The notes below the pieces were generated by a model. It was given only the letters and a program-made list of their open reading frames with translations. It was not told the origin of the DNA and did no database searches. Positions 35,151 to 49,004 of a DNA stretch of 64,000 nt are shown here, piece by piece. Where the stretch lies: assembly GCA_008921705.1 (NCBI GenBank), contig VFFE01006872.1, forward strand, positions 546,100-610,099, given 5' to 3'. Source of the stretch: Burhinus oedicnemus (Eukaryota; Chordata; Aves; Charadriiformes; Burhinidae). Within the stretch, counting starts at the first letter, position 1, and every line of letters starts with the position of its first letter. Made by a program: the position numbers and the translations under genes.

Positions 35151-38100
35151 ACACGTCATACTTCCTTCTTTAAGGTAATAACTGTTCAAAGTACAGGTAA
35201 AAAATTACTGTCTATAGAAAGGGCCAGAAGCTTCCAGGTGGCAGGTTAGAGAATAACCATGCTTTATATATATCAACAGAAGAATAAAAGATGCTTTGTT
35301 TTACCATCAGCTAGACCCAGGTGGACATTTCCAACTGAGAAAAAACGTCAGGACAAAGGTCTTAACGTATATTTTGTCTTTCTTTTGCTCTTGTGAAAAC
35401 AGGAGAGAAAGCAATGCACGTGAAAGATGACATTAATGTAGTATGACCTCCTGCAGGTCTGACATAAATTCAGTAGTTTCCAGAGGATCTTCATATTTCC
35501 CCCATGCTGCTGAAGGAACGCACTGGGCGTTTCTCCTTCTGAAAGTGTGTGTGTGTGTGTGTATAGTTATTTCTGTAGAAGAAAGTAAGTTGACACTGAT
35601 ACGTTGTTATGCAAAGAGGATGTTCTTTACCTGAATGAGCTTCATCCAGAAGCTGCCTCCTCTGGCACTCCAGCGTTGTGTGTTGCTGGCCTGGTTTGAG
35701 GTAAAACAGAACCTGGAGGCCAAGAGCAGATTCCCAGAGATCTGTGACAGGTCTCGTTGGTGTGACTACTCTCTAGTGTGCTATTTCAACACGAGTTTGT
35801 TTCTCTCTCTTTCGTGGAGGTAGCTGGGTCATTTTTGGGGGGGGATGCTGCTTTTTTCCTTGGATGCAGAACTTGGGGGAGATGACGACCAGCATTTCTT
35901 CTGAGGAAAAAGTGCATTAGAAAAATGAAAGAGGAAATTTTCTTTATGTATATCTTTATTTAGGAGACATGAATGCATGTGTCTTTCTGGGGTTTGGTTT
36001 TCTTCTGGTGTTTTTTCTGCTTTTAAATCTGCTTTTTTTTTAAGAGCAGGCTGTCACCTTTTGTCTCCTCTTTCCTGGAAAAAATGTTGGAAGAACAGGG
36101 GGAATGTACTACATGCTTACTGAAGCTGAATGTACATTACACATGCTTTTATCTTTGTAGTTACTGCCAGTTTCGATCGTGTGGTTGCTGTCTGCACCGG
36201 TACCTGCTCCAGGCAGAGCTTTTCTTATCAATGATTTTTGCTTGTCGGACAGACCTTCCTTGCATCCGGGTGTGAGCTTAGCCAGGAAGAGCCACAGGTT
36301 TGTAAGTCTGTGCTACGGGTTTGGCTCTCTGAGCTGCCCTTTCTGGTGGGCTGCTGAAAATTCAGATTCGCAGCGTAGAAAGCGCAAACTACAAGCAGGG
36401 AAATACAGAATGCTTTAAAGAATGTGTCATACTGAAAAGTTTCTCAGAAGCTTTTCTTAAATAGAAAGTGAACAGAAAACCTATAGTTTAAAGTCACTTT
36501 GCCTCTGGCTAAGACTTTGGGCCCTAGATTTCATTTGAGTAGAAAGGAGAATATATAAGCTTTCAACTTCACAAAATGAGGAAGACTGTTAACAGAGGCT
36601 GTACGCATATAAATGTTGTATGTTTGTCTTTAATCCATTTCCTTTAGTGTAGTATTAAATTTTTCATTTAATTTGTTCTGTTTTCTAGGTTGATGCCTGC
36701 ATTCAGTAGGAAAATCCTAGATGCTCATTAGAGATGAGCCTGTCAGCTTATTATTAAATATGTGACGTTATTTGTTGTGAATTAGGACCTTTGATCAGTC
36801 AGACATTCATGCCCCTCTTTTCTCTGGGGCCCATTTCTGATCTTAACAGAAGATTGATGGATGTCAAGAGGAGACTTGGGCTCCTGAGTCCAGCTTATCC
36901 CAAAGAGCGGATCAGTAGCAGCACATCTCTCGGAGCCGCAGCTGATCCCAAGGAAATACAGCAGTGCTGGTTCTGAGGGAAAGTGGTCTCCAGCAGGTCA
37001 CAAAACAAGGCGTAAGGAGATCATACCAAGGCTGTTTTCCTGTCTTCTGAAGTACTGAAGGCGCAAAAGGGAGTGACTGAAAGTCATCTTGGCCTTTGGG
37101 ATAGAAATGCTGACCACTGCACTGAAACTAGTGGCCACAAGCAGAGCCGCGCTTGCCGGACTGCTGCGTGGTTACATAAGCACTGGTGCTTTCTCAGCAG
37201 CAGGATTTATTTATAAAAAGTCTGCTGAATAGCTGGCTCTCAACTGGATGTACTATTTTCTTCATAATTGATAGTTTCTAATATGAACTTTTTTTTTTAA
37301 TAGGGGTTGGGGTGGGGGAGGCTAAGGAAGAAGTCTTGGGTTGCAATTTGTTTAGCCCAGTCAGCTACCCAGACTGGTAGTTAGCTATTTTGGGAAGCTA
37401 ATGCATAACAGTGTGCGCCTTCTCTCTCAATAGCTGTAAATGCAGGAATGGACACTGGAGTATATCAGACGACTTGAGCCGGTCTGGGTTTGAGCAAACA
37501 GTCTTAGTTGTGCCATGGAAGAAAGCGAGTAACTGTACCCTGAAGGGTCGTAACTTCTCCCCGCAGGGGAAGGGAAACCTTAGCATGTCTTTCAGATGTG
37601 TTTGGCTTTTTGATTGTTGATAGCTGGTTTGTCCCACTGGGCTGTAAGCAAGTCTTGATCTCCAAGAATAAAATTTCAGGATACTATGTGGTGTTGCTGG
37701 AGAGCCAGAAGAGTCCATGCAGCCAAACCGTGGCCAAATACCTAAGATGTCAAACTCCATTGGCATTACCAAAGGCCCAAACAGTTTGAATACCAGTACT
37801 TTAAATTTTGTTTACTAAAGAATCTGATCGTGAAGCTCTTCAGCCCTTCCTTAGATTATGTTCCCAAGTGTATAAAATAAGTAGTTTTATGCTGCTAGAT
37901 ACTCTGGTTTTCTTGTTTGTGGATTGTGGAGAAACGCTGAGTTGGGTAAGTATTAAAATAACAACTGGCAGTTTTCCTTGCTCAGGAATGTTTTCTCCGT
38001 CTTAACCTTCAGCAAACAAATGAGCATAAGTGGTTTTATGGTGAAGATCTTAGGTATGTCTTCAATCACTCCTTTTTTCTGATCTTCTCTCTTTCTCAGC

Positions 38101-41100
38101 TGAATCTTGTGTTCTGGAGTTTTCTTCAGCAGACCAAGGGCTCTGCACTGTCAAAGCACTCAGCACTCTGCTTGCAAAGCACTCGCTGCGGCCACTGGCT
38201 TGACCCCAGGAGGTCTGTGCATGCAGTGATTTGCTTCTGTGGACCCAGAGCCTGTGCATCTTCGTACATCTGACTAGCCTTTCAAAATCTTGTTTGTTGA
38301 TAGTGTGAGCTTAAAGAATCTCTGCATCTTCAGTGTCAGCAGAATATTTCTGTCACTGAACGTTTTAATGGCACTCCGAAAATCATCTTTCAGCTGGACT
38401 TCCACTTACGAGTAAACTGTTGGAGCTGCAGGCTGAGCTGGGTACAACAAACACGCAGGGATGTATTGCTTTGGAAATCATCTGAGGAGCAGTTACAGTG
38501 GCAACAGTCGATGTGACTCATAGGTTCATATCGTTGAGTCTAGGCTTTGATCACTGAAACACGTCACCTGTCACTTAACGAGATCAGTTTCTGTTTAGTA
38601 AGTTGCTACACTCTGTTATGAAGGAAGACTGAAATTTAAAGCAGTCCTGTTGGAGTCATAGATATTTTTCTTAAGACGTGACCAGTCTGCCACACATTAT
38701 TTCTGCTCGGAGAGGCTCCCAGGATCTGTCCAGCACTGCCAGAGTCTCCAGCGTAAATGTTCAAGAACCATAAGGCAAACCCCTCCAGATATTTTGAACT
38801 CGTGGCTTGTAATCATGGGCTTAAAAATCCGAAGTAAGTATTGTTTAAAATGTGAGGTTCTTTTTATTGGCCTTTTAGAATTTATGATTCATTTTTTTCA
38901 AACTTTGTTGCTGGCATGATTTTCACGTAACGTCTGACTGAGGAGCTCTCAGAAAAACACAGCCATAGCAAATGAGATGCTTGATGAATTCATTGGGACT
39001 GGTGCTATGTCCCTCCACCCACTGAAACAGAACAAGGGAAATTAAAAAGAGAATCATTATCATGTCCTTTCCTAGAATTCTGTGGTTCAGATAGGATAAA
39101 AGTGAGAACTGATGTGGAGCCAAAACATGCATTTTTCAACTGCTGCATGAAGAGATGATTAAAAATGTGTTACTTGCCGTGACCTATGTAATGTGTTGCT
39201 TTCTTAGCGCTGCTTCAACAGACCTTTAAAAACACGCAGGCTGCAGCTGGTGGACTACCTTAGGCTAACGCTGCTCCTCTTTGCACAGCTATTTGTGCAA
39301 CACTGCGGAGGAGTGGGAGAGTCACCACTATTGAATGCTGTTTAAGAGGGGGAGTGATGCATCGACAGATTCCAGTTCTGGAGTATTCAAGGTTGCCTTC
39401 TGAAAACATTTTTAATGGGAGGTAATGCTCACTGAAAACCTGGGAGAGTTTTCGTCCATGTTATTTTCACACTGTGCTTAGGCTGTCAAGTCAACCTTTT
39501 TTGGAGAATGCTAACTGGCACATAGAAAACCTGGCTTATTAAAATCTTCAGCACGTTTATGTTGGGGATAGTGTGGCTCCACTGAATCAGTAAGAGGCCT
39601 CTGGCTGAGTTCTGTAGGAGCAGATGTGTCCTGACACTACCATGCATTTTCTCCCAAGGGGAATCCTTTAGCCACCTTAGCAGGGTTTGCAGACTTCTGA
39701 ACTTTTGCTGATGAGGATTCACATGGCGCTTCCACACAGGGACTGGTTGCTGCACTTTGGAAAATGCGTAACACATGTAGGGTCTTGCGGAGCTTCTGAC
39801 TGTGGTAATGAGGTAAGTTCAGAGCAATTGTCTGCTGAGGGCTGACATGATAGTAACATGCAGGGAGAAAAAGGCTTTAATCTTGAGTTTCCCTTCACAA
39901 TTCACCTTGAAAGCAGCAGTAGTGTGAGGTAGGGTGGAGAAGGCTTGTTGCATACTTAGTATTGTCGCAGGCCGTCTGCTTCAGTTTTTTGTATGTGATG
40001 GGCAGGATGCAAATGTCATACATAATCTGCTCCGTCTGTATGCAGTGGTACCTGGGAGGTACATGACTGAGGACAATACAAAGAACAGGATGTTTATTAT
40101 CTTATTAATGCATGGGCATCATTCCCATTGTCTTGCTCAGTGAGTGGGAATGTCACGAAAGAAATACGCTCACTCCTTAAATGTCAAGGAGGTAGGAACC
40201 TTAGAAGTGCTAGGATCCATAGCACTGGGGTGGAGGGGTGAACGGAGCCAAGCAACTCGTTCAACAGTAAGTGGCTGCAGCCATGGCCATAATGGACCAC
40301 GCTGGGCGAAAAGCGTGATGGAGAAGGGTGTCAAAGGAGTAAAGGGTCTGTGTGGAGATGCTGAAGGGACCCACAGAGGCATGTAGGAATGTTGGGGGGA
40401 AAAACCAAAGCGCATCCCTCCCTTCTGCCCCTGCCCTGAAGCAATCTGTGTGTTTGCACAGAGTACTGGATGCAGCTGGGTGGGTATGGGTCTGTGCCCA
40501 GCGTGCTCAAAAGTGTAGACACAAGACTTGTGCTGCATCAGCATGCTGGAGGAGAATCAAACCAAAATTGTTTGATCCTCCAACTTGCTAACTATGAGGC
40601 AGAGTAGGATATTGCAAGTTGTACCAGCCACTGGGAAGTGCAAATGGTTTGCTTTAGTAATCCCTGTAATCCCCTATAAATAATGCCCTCCCCTATACTG
40701 ATGAAAAAAATTACATAACGGCTACACCCAGCCAAAGGGAAAAAATTAATGAAACAAAAAATCAACCAGTGCATTTGTGATGCTGGTCAGATTCATCTGA
40801 GTTGCATTAGGAGAGCTTAGGATTCCTGCCAGAGAAAGGAGGGCTATCATCAGGAAGGAAAATCTGTGTAATCTTGAGCTGGAAAAGTAGTTTTCAAGAA
40901 ACTCCAGACCCCGAGGCTTGTTTGTCAGGATGCAGGCTGAGCTGGAAGGTGGGGGATTGGTACTTTGGGTCGTGTTCAGCTACTTGTTCATGGGGACTTT
41001 CACCCTGGGGTTCCTACACTGGCCTCTAGGCCAGGAGTGGCTGCCCCTGCTTTGATGTGGTGGCTCTTCCATGTTCCACATGCATGGAGAAATCGCTACT

Positions 41101-44100
41101 GGCTTGCACTGACACCCTTGTTAAGCTTCGCTGAGAAGTGATTTAGCGGATCAGGAGATAGAACTGCAAAGGGTTTCTCTCCCTGGGCTGGATATACTGG
41201 CAGAGCTGCTGGGAGATATTTGCAATGCATCTGAAAGAAACTTTATTCTCTGGTTAGAGAATTGCAAAAGGACCATCAATTGCCAATTGATGGGCCCAAG
41301 ATTTGGCTTTAAAAGATACTGTGAATTTGTTCAATGTCCACTTAGATGCTTGGGGTTGTCCTGAGATCTTACCGTGTCTCAGGCTGTGCTTCAGGCCGCA
41401 GTCCGCAGGGAGTCACCTGCGATTGACAGAGCTGAGAGTAATGCCCATTTGATGGTCCTTGGATATGCCATAGGGGTTATGGAGCGCACAGGGAGACGTG
41501 GCCCGTGAGTGCTGGTGCTGCACCTGCCTTTTTCCTTCCTCCTCTCCTGCCTTAGCCACCACCTGAGAAGCACTCCCCCCCCATCCTCTGCTAGCCTTGC
41601 GCAGAGACTGCCAGCTCAGCCACCTGAAATTCTAATAAGACCTGCGCTTAAATGTTGGTGGCAAGCCAGAATGAGGTGTGTGCAGGTGGCCTATGGTAGA
41701 GATCAAGGGTGTCACAGCTGGTAAATGAGTAGGCCAGAGCCAAAGTCACTTTGTGGATCCTTATAAGTGCCTTGTTCTCTGTCCCCAGGGAACGAGTTGC
41801 ATTGCCTGGGGTCTCCTGGCTGCTCTGACTGTGTGCCAGGAGGTGCATTCCCTCATGGGGAATGCCTGCCTGAGTTGGAGACAGCACCCTGGCTTTGCAG
41901 CTTAGGTTCCAGGGTGGATGGAGAGGGCTTGGCTGAGACAGGGAGGATGAGGAGTGATAGCCTTGCATGTGACAAAATAGCGTCAGGTATGTGCATGTTG
42001 TGCTGTGCCCAGAGAGGCTTGCTGTGCTGACTGGTGCTGCCCAGGCTCTCCATGGGTGGAGGAAGTCAGGGGGCCTGGTGGCAGGGTGAGTAGCAAGTGG
42101 GTCTCGCCTCTGGTGCCAGATCTTGCTGTGGTCCCTCGGCACTGGTGCACCGGGAGACGTGTGACCTCAGAGGAGACACAGTGTCTGTGGCTGGGCAGGG
42201 AGCAGTTTGGGTGTGCAGTGGTTTGGTCTGCGCTGTGCTGTCCTGTGGGTGCGTAAGGGGTTTGGGAAGCTCTGGTAAAGCCACTGATGAGGTTCCAGCC
42301 TGTCGTACCAACTGAGAGGCTCTCGCAGCATCGCTGCAGATAGTCTGAGGCCAGGGCAGGACACAGAAGGTCAGGGAAGCGGTGCTGGCAAGCATGCTGA
42401 CAAGGCAGCGTAGACACAGCCCATCTTTCCCATTGAAGAAGGCTGTGGCAGGTTTCTCTGAAGGCTTTCTGTGCTCGGTGGGTGAATCACTACCAAGAAG
42501 TGCGGCACTTCTTGTTGTGTAGGTCTGTGCTGCTGGCTTCTCCACAGCCTCCGCTGACACTGAGTAATCACTTGGAGACAAGTGGGGCCGATGACTGTGA
42601 AGAGGATTGTAAATCACAGCATTATAATCGCTCCTGCACATGACATTCCGCTTGACCTCTGTGAACTCTAAAAACAGCTGTGGTCTAAAACACCCAGTTA
42701 ATTGCACTGTGAAGACCAAGAGCTCCCCCTGAGTGTTATTATGATTTGAATTACATGGTCCTTAAATGCTGGCATTTAAGAAAGTGGTCTTCCTCGTGTG
42801 AGAATCCACAGAAATGTTATGGGTTCTTTTAATGGCAAATGTGGCCAACACACTGAAGCCAGTTGGAGTTCATGGTAGATAGTTTTACCAAAAGTATTTG
42901 CTATGGTATATTTTTTTTGAGGATGAAAATTAAGAGGTCCAGATGGGCGGCAAGGTATCTCATTCCTGGAAACACATGCACATGCTTTGTTTTATTCCTA
43001 TGTAATTGATTTCTCCTTGGATCTGGGGGAGAATGTGTATTTACTTTGGCTTGCCCTGTTGATTTCAGTCTGACTGCTTACTTGCACAAAGCTAAATGCA
43101 TACCTGAAAAATTGCAGGATCAACAACTTCCTTGATGTCATCCAGGTCCAAAAATCAGAGCTTTCTACAGAGTTCTCCTAAAAGATTTCTAACAAATATT
43201 CCTTGAAAAAGTAATAGGTTGGGTTTTTTTAACATCCTGAAAATAAAATCTAGCAGGTTACCCGCATACTGGTTATTTCCTCGTTTAGATACCAGTTTTT
43301 CCTCAGACTTGGGTGAAAGTAAAAATTTTGGAAGATTTTACTGAGAGTTCAACCATTTTGACTTTGATCAGTGCTAGCAACAGAGTTAGGGTTTTTTTTT
43401 TTCAAAAAAAAAAAAGAAGCAACTTTTGGCAGAGAGAAGACTCACTAGGTGGGCCAATTAACTTTAATGAGTTTTCTCCTCATTGCTATGTGTGTCCGTT
43501 ATTTCAAAATACCTTGTAGAGTTCAGCTGAGAGTCTTCTGGGGTTTATGGAAAGCCTGCTGGCTTCTCCGGGCTTGCATGTTTGTAGGCGTGCTTAGGGA
43601 AAGATAAAAACTTTTTCTGACTTCAGATAAACAGATGCCATTTGTTTCTGACATCTTTCAAAGTTCTGTCCCTTACTTGGAGGTTGGACAGAATTTCAAT
43701 GGAAATGTCTGAATCCTCTTTTTTCCCTTGTCCAGTTATTTGTAAGTTTTTCTACAGTACTTTTTACCATGAAGTTCAACTTGATTTTTTAATTTGAGCC
43801 TCATTGTCAGGAAACAAACCATTTCAAACAGGATATGTCAATCCTCTTTCTATTGTAGGAAACTCTGCAATTTAGAGGTACTTGCACTTACTTGACTTTC
43901 AAGCTGTTCCAGGTGTCTTTCTATAATTAGATTAATTTTCACATATTCTTTTACACTTCTCTCATCTCTTCTTCAGTGCATTTCTGAATTGATTTCTTCT
44001 CTTTTGTATTCTTCTAATCGAGCTCTTCTATCATTGTCTATGGCTAGTGAGCTGTTAGAGGAACTTTCTACCATGTCCTCTGCAGAGACTATGGAGGAGA

Positions 44101-44154
44101 CCATGTGAAGTGTATGGCCAGTATTAAAGCATTTCTTTACAGCTGCACTCTCAT
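35151..44154. other. Intergenic stretch with no recognised gene
   Basis: About 9 kb. It holds a (GT)9 microsatellite at 35545-35562 and a relatively GC-rich patch near 40.2-42.6 kb in which overlapping open frames occur in several frames (the longest is 217 codons, minus strand, 42066-42719). None resembles a known protein, and low stop density in GC-richer DNA explains them. In human the next gene downstream is KCNE2. I searched the open frames for its single coding exon and did not see it. Confidence 0.55.
35545..35562 (+). repeat. (GT)9 microsatellite
   Basis: Nine uninterrupted GT units, the longest dinucleotide run that I noticed in the window. Confidence 0.9.
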
Positions 44155-44450
44155 GGCTTCATAGAGTCATACACACCTTAAGGGCCAGAAGGTGCCTTAA
44201 TCATTTAGTTTAATCTACTGGCTATCACAGGCTCTACTTATTGCCATACTCCAACCTGTTTTAAGTTGGCCCAACAAGTTTGGTTTGGTATAGATTTTTC
44301 TCTCTGAAAGGTAGCCAAATTTCGAATGAAGATTTCAAGTGAAAATTAATCTAGTCCCTCCTCTGGAAAGCCTCTTCCACTGGTTAATCACTCTCACTGT
44401 AAAACATGAGTGGTGTTTCTGCCTGGCTTCCTACAACTTGCCATCTGTTT
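44155..44450 (-). repeat. Ancient CR1 LINE 3' fragment (minus orientation)
   Basis: The plus strand starts with CATAGAGTCATACACACC. It then has AAGGGCCAGAAGGTGCCTTA, a TAATCTACTGGCTATCACAGGC segment and, further on, CTTCCACTGGTTAATCACTC and CACTGTAAAACATGAG. These follow the order seen in old reptile/bird CR1 3' regions, reverse complemented (pieces of the AAGGCCAGAAGGGACCATT type and the TTCCAATGGTTAATTACCCTCACTGTTAAAAA type). It is far more diverged than the CR1 at 63.1 kb. The 3' end of the element is at 44155. Confidence 0.6.
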
Positions 44451-47400
44451 GAGAGAGGCAGATTCCCAGTTTTGGGTTTGAGAAATCCATGGATTTAGTT
44501 TCTGAAATGCATCTTCTCCTTGTCTTATGGACCTTAAAAGAAAAAGGGAAGATGAGATATCTTGTTCTTCCCTTTCAAAAACACAATAAAAGCAATTGAT
44601 CTCTTTTAATATCAAATTTTATTAAGGTAGTGCTATTTAGGCGCTGGGCTTTTTCCAGATCTGCCCACTGTCTTTGCTACCCTTTACACCATCTCTGGTG
44701 TTGCTTTTGTAGACAAGCTTCTCCACATCCTCTGCTGTCAGGAGAGTGGAAGAAGCACAAGTGGAAGGTGTAAGCTGAGAATAAAGGCACCATGGGGCAC
44801 TGTGCCTGTCACCTTGAGAAGCAGAAGTCAAGCTGTGTTTGTAAGAAGACTTGTTTGTAAGTCTTATACTGCTCGTGATTATATTTCTCTGATGTACAGC
44901 TTCCCATTAGTAGGAACAGTCTTACAAGACACTTTGAAGGAAAAGTAATATATATTTATATAGCTATTATGTTTATTTGTAGCTTTGTATATATTACCAG
45001 CAAGTAGGTCTATTCTTTCCAAGGGCCTTTCCCTGGAGGGTCAGTAGGAGGCAAGATATCTCATTTATCAACAGAAAAAGGGAGAGAATCTGGGGAAATA
45101 AAAGATACCAAAACTGGAGTAAGGGAAAGAAGGATGGCCACATTTGGTATTTTTCAGTAAAAAAATGGGAGAGACTTGAAGCAAAGGAAAATAATGAAAT
45201 AGTTTGAGAAAACACTTGACTAAAGAACCCAAGTGGTCTAATCAGGAAGAAGAAAATTCAAGAGAGAGTGAGGAAAGAAATGAATTATAGAAATAAATCC
45301 TCCAAATTATGGCCTTCAGCAGTCTCATATTTGATTTCCTAAGTTGTCCTTAAATTGTTTGAGATCAAAAGGTATAAACACAGAGAATGTATATGTAGTG
45401 TCCAGTTACTTTAGGCCCTATTTTCACACTGTAGCCCAAACTCCCTGTTCACACTCCCTGTGTGTTGGCTTTCTCTGTACCTTACCTGGAGTGCAGTAGT
45501 TTGCTCTCTAGGCAGGAAAGGGTAGGTGTAGGAGGGGATTAGCTTACACTCAAGCTCTGCTCCTGTGGGCACTTTTGATGCTACCAGCTCACATCACTTA
45601 CATCTCCAAGCTCCGGTCTGGACTCCAGGCCGGCCACCTTGACAGTGTGGATGACGTCAAGGTGACCAGAAGTGAATATTTACTACTACAGCTGCGAGAT
45701 CTGCCTGACTAAGGAGGCCCTTTGTGTGGCCCACTGCTTCCAGTTTGCTGGCAAAGAACTTTGTCAGCCTTCAGGATTGACGGCCCTGTATTTGGACTGG
45801 CATGGCCAAGAAAAAGCCTGTTCTCTGCAGACAGGGATGCTGCAAGTTGGACTAGAGAAGGTAAGAACGCAGAACAACGCCTGATGGCAAAAACCTGAAT
45901 GGTCATAAAAGGCTAGGGTCTTGGGTTTATATCTAATAAGCTGGTATCTGAATCTCGGAGAAGCTCTCCTGCCTCTGATCACTTCCCTTTACACTGGAGA
46001 CTCTTTCCTTACGCTGAACTCTTGGCACTTTTGTGAAAGCTGAGGCTTGCTTACTTGGCTGGAGGCAGGTACTAGGGCTTTAGTTTCACTGTAAAGGAAA
46101 GAGTTTTCAACCGTTTGCCCAGCAGTAAAAAGTTAACCAAAATCTGGGCACCAAAGCCCATAAGCTAGGTTCTAATAGCTTTCTAATGCCTTCCCACAGC
46201 AACCTGGGTCTGTGTTTTCTGGCTTTTGTACTTGCTGCCCATTCACTGCTTGTATGTCTAAAGCTGCCTGCTGGGATATGCACACCTGCCTAGCGTTTCA
46301 GTTGTCATATCATGAGACTCCATTTCTGCACTGCTCTGCTCTCTGCAGCCAGCTGCAGAAGATGCTGTCCCAGTCTGCTGACAGTGGACCAGAGGATCAC
46401 ACTCTGGGTTGTAGCTAACTACAACAGGGACCATCCTTCTGGAAGGGTGACTCAGCTTCCATACGTGTGTGGAAAATTGCCTGGGAAGGGACTGGCATCA
46501 GGATGGCATGAGAAGGTCTTAAGGCTGGGGAGTACCTACTGCAAGGCAAGCAATGGTAAGTATGGGTCTCTGCCTACTAGCTTTTACCCCAGGGAGTTTG
46601 TCCCACCCTGAGTCTGTAAGCTGTTCAGCCTGGAATATCTGAAATTTAGAGCCTCACAGGCATGCAGGTACTGGGCTTTCACTGGAACTGCTGCCTATGT
46701 TATCTTATAGGGCCAGGACCTGAGCACCCTCTAAGTCCCTGCATGAAATCTGGGTCAGTGCAGTTCCAGTATGGCCATGGACGTTTAGATAAGAGGTACG
46801 TATAGCTCTGTAGACGAATACTCAGAGCTGCTATGTCTGAGCAAGGTCAATGAAGATGCTTGAGGGCATGATGTTACTTTCCTTAAATTATCTCCTGCTT
46901 TGCACTGCTGCTTTAAATAAAGGTTTTATTTCCTCTACTGGGCAGCTACACCTCAGGAACACGCAGGAACGTGCTAATGTGCACGTGTGCTTACACAGTT
47001 TTGCAGAACCAGCTGAGTTGGTAAAACTCTGAAAAACACTTGGTGATGAAAGGCTGCATCTGAGCGTGTGTCATTGTAACCCATATGAGCTTTATAGATG
47101 CACAGAAATGAAATTAACTCCTTATTTTAAAAGCAGGTGCCAGCATTTCCCTTCATGTAATGCTCTGTCATTCTCGGGTTGTGAGAAAAGTCCCCCTCGT
47201 TTCCCATTGTCGACAGCTGTGCTCAGGTTAAGACTTGTAGAGAGATGTTACGACATGAGAAAGTCTTCCCCCATCACACCACCACGTATTAGTGAAACAG
47301 TTTCCTGTTCAATCAGGGACAATATTAAGATACAGATCTTGCATCCTCCAGCTTCAAACGTTTATTTCCCCGGAGAAGACATGGGGTTTTGTTGTCACTG

Positions 47401-48962
47401 CCAGACACTGCCTCCAACCTCAGCCCGCTGTGGAGTCTGTCTGGAGCAGGTTCTCAAAATCCAATCTCGAGCACGGTGGGGGGCTGCTTCTTATGGTGAA
47501 GCTGTTTTCTCTTATCCACTTTTCATTAGGAAAAATTCTTCCATTTATGTAAATGGGCTTCCTTATGTCTCAGACTCTCTGTGAGGTGAGGAAAGAGAGA
47601 AAATGAGCACCCAGCTGACTGACTTGCTTCCTGCCAGCACCTTACGCTGTTCCCAGTGATAGGCATGGAGATGTTCATCCTTCATTTAAGAGCAAAGGAT
47701 ACCAATGGCCATGCCCAAAAAGCCTCGTGTCCACCTTGCTGCAGGGCTTGGCAGCCAGCAGCAGGAGGGGGCCCTGGGCATGCAGCAGTTCTGGGGTGTG
47801 CAGGGAGGGGCAGCCATGATGTGAGTGATGCCTGTCCGGTGGCCTCCTGACAGTGGGGACTTTAGGTACTACCGTCCACCCATTTGGATCTAAAATAACC
47901 CTTTTTTTAATTTTCATTTTACCTTTTTTTTTTTTTTTGAGTCACTTAGGACACCAGTTAGGTAAGTCCTGGCAGGGCCTGAGGGGCAGGTGGGGGCCTC
48001 AGTGGGTCCTGGGCATGTAATGGCCGCCAGGCACCACTGTGAGCTTTGCAAATGGCATGTCAAGGGCCCAGAAACCTGGGCCCTTTTGTGTTTTTCTTTG
48101 AAACCTAATTAAATAAAATCTGCCTCGCGGTTCAGGCAACAGAAATGCTTGAGCGGTCTCTGAAAAATGCCAGTATTTCGGCACGCTACTTCAGCGTGGG
48201 CCCACTGCTGGCTCTGAGGAGCTGCCCACCACAGCCTTATCTTCCAGGAGAAATGTGCCTCTGCGTGACTGCAGCTCGCAGGTGTTTTGCCGTTTTTCTG
48301 CACTTTGCAGCTGCAAATTCCAGTTTTATCTTTGCTTGGAGGTTTGGTGGGTCCCAGTTGAGTCACTGGAATGGACAGATGGCATTTTGGGCTTTTTCCT
48401 TGCGTTGCAGAGGCATCAGCAGAGATAAAGATGTTGCACAAGTAGATTTCCTTACAAATGGGAAAAGTCACAGAGAGGCCATAAGTTGAATTTGGCTGTC
48501 TTGACATTTTGAATGTGCTGGGACAAATTACTCAGGTATTATCCTAGTATATTCCAGGTCTCCTGAAGGTTATTGGAGAAAACAGAGATAAGCCATGATT
48601 GTTAATGAGTAGTAACACAGAAGTGTGTAAGAAAACAAAAGAATTTTGTATAATATATTTTTTTATCACTTCCTTCTCTTTGAAAAAGACATTTTCTGAG
48701 CCAATTATTTTTATTTTTTTTGCTATTCTCATAGAAGTGATCATATCAGCTTCAAAGAAAAATGCTTTCATCAGTAAGATGGAGCCAGATTTGGGTTCAA
48801 AAATTGCAGCAGAATGAAATGGATTGCTACTCTCTTCCTCCTGCTGAACATTTTGTTTTGGAAAATAACCTAATTTTACATAACTGTAATGTTCTTTTTT
48901 GTTTAAAAATAATTTTTATTCTGTTTTATTTTGTGTTTTTCATTGTTTTAAACTATTTCTAG

Positions 48963-49004
48963 GTACTGTATGTGCTGTTAGCATTGATGTAGTACATACA
49001 GTAT
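48963..49004 (+). repeat. Inverted repeat able to form a 16-bp hairpin
   Basis: Arms 48963-48978 and 48989-49004 pair over 16 positions: 12 Watson-Crick pairs, including ten in a row (TACTGTATGT with ACATACAGTA), and four G-U pairs. The loop is 10 bases. The outer sequences pair only weakly (48951-48954 with 49012-49015). It is shorter than a typical microRNA precursor. Confidence 0.4.

Noticed and set aside
47066..47584. 172-codon plus-strand frame
   Set aside because: No recognisable domain, no exon partners and no promoter signs. Such lengths occur by chance in 64 kb.
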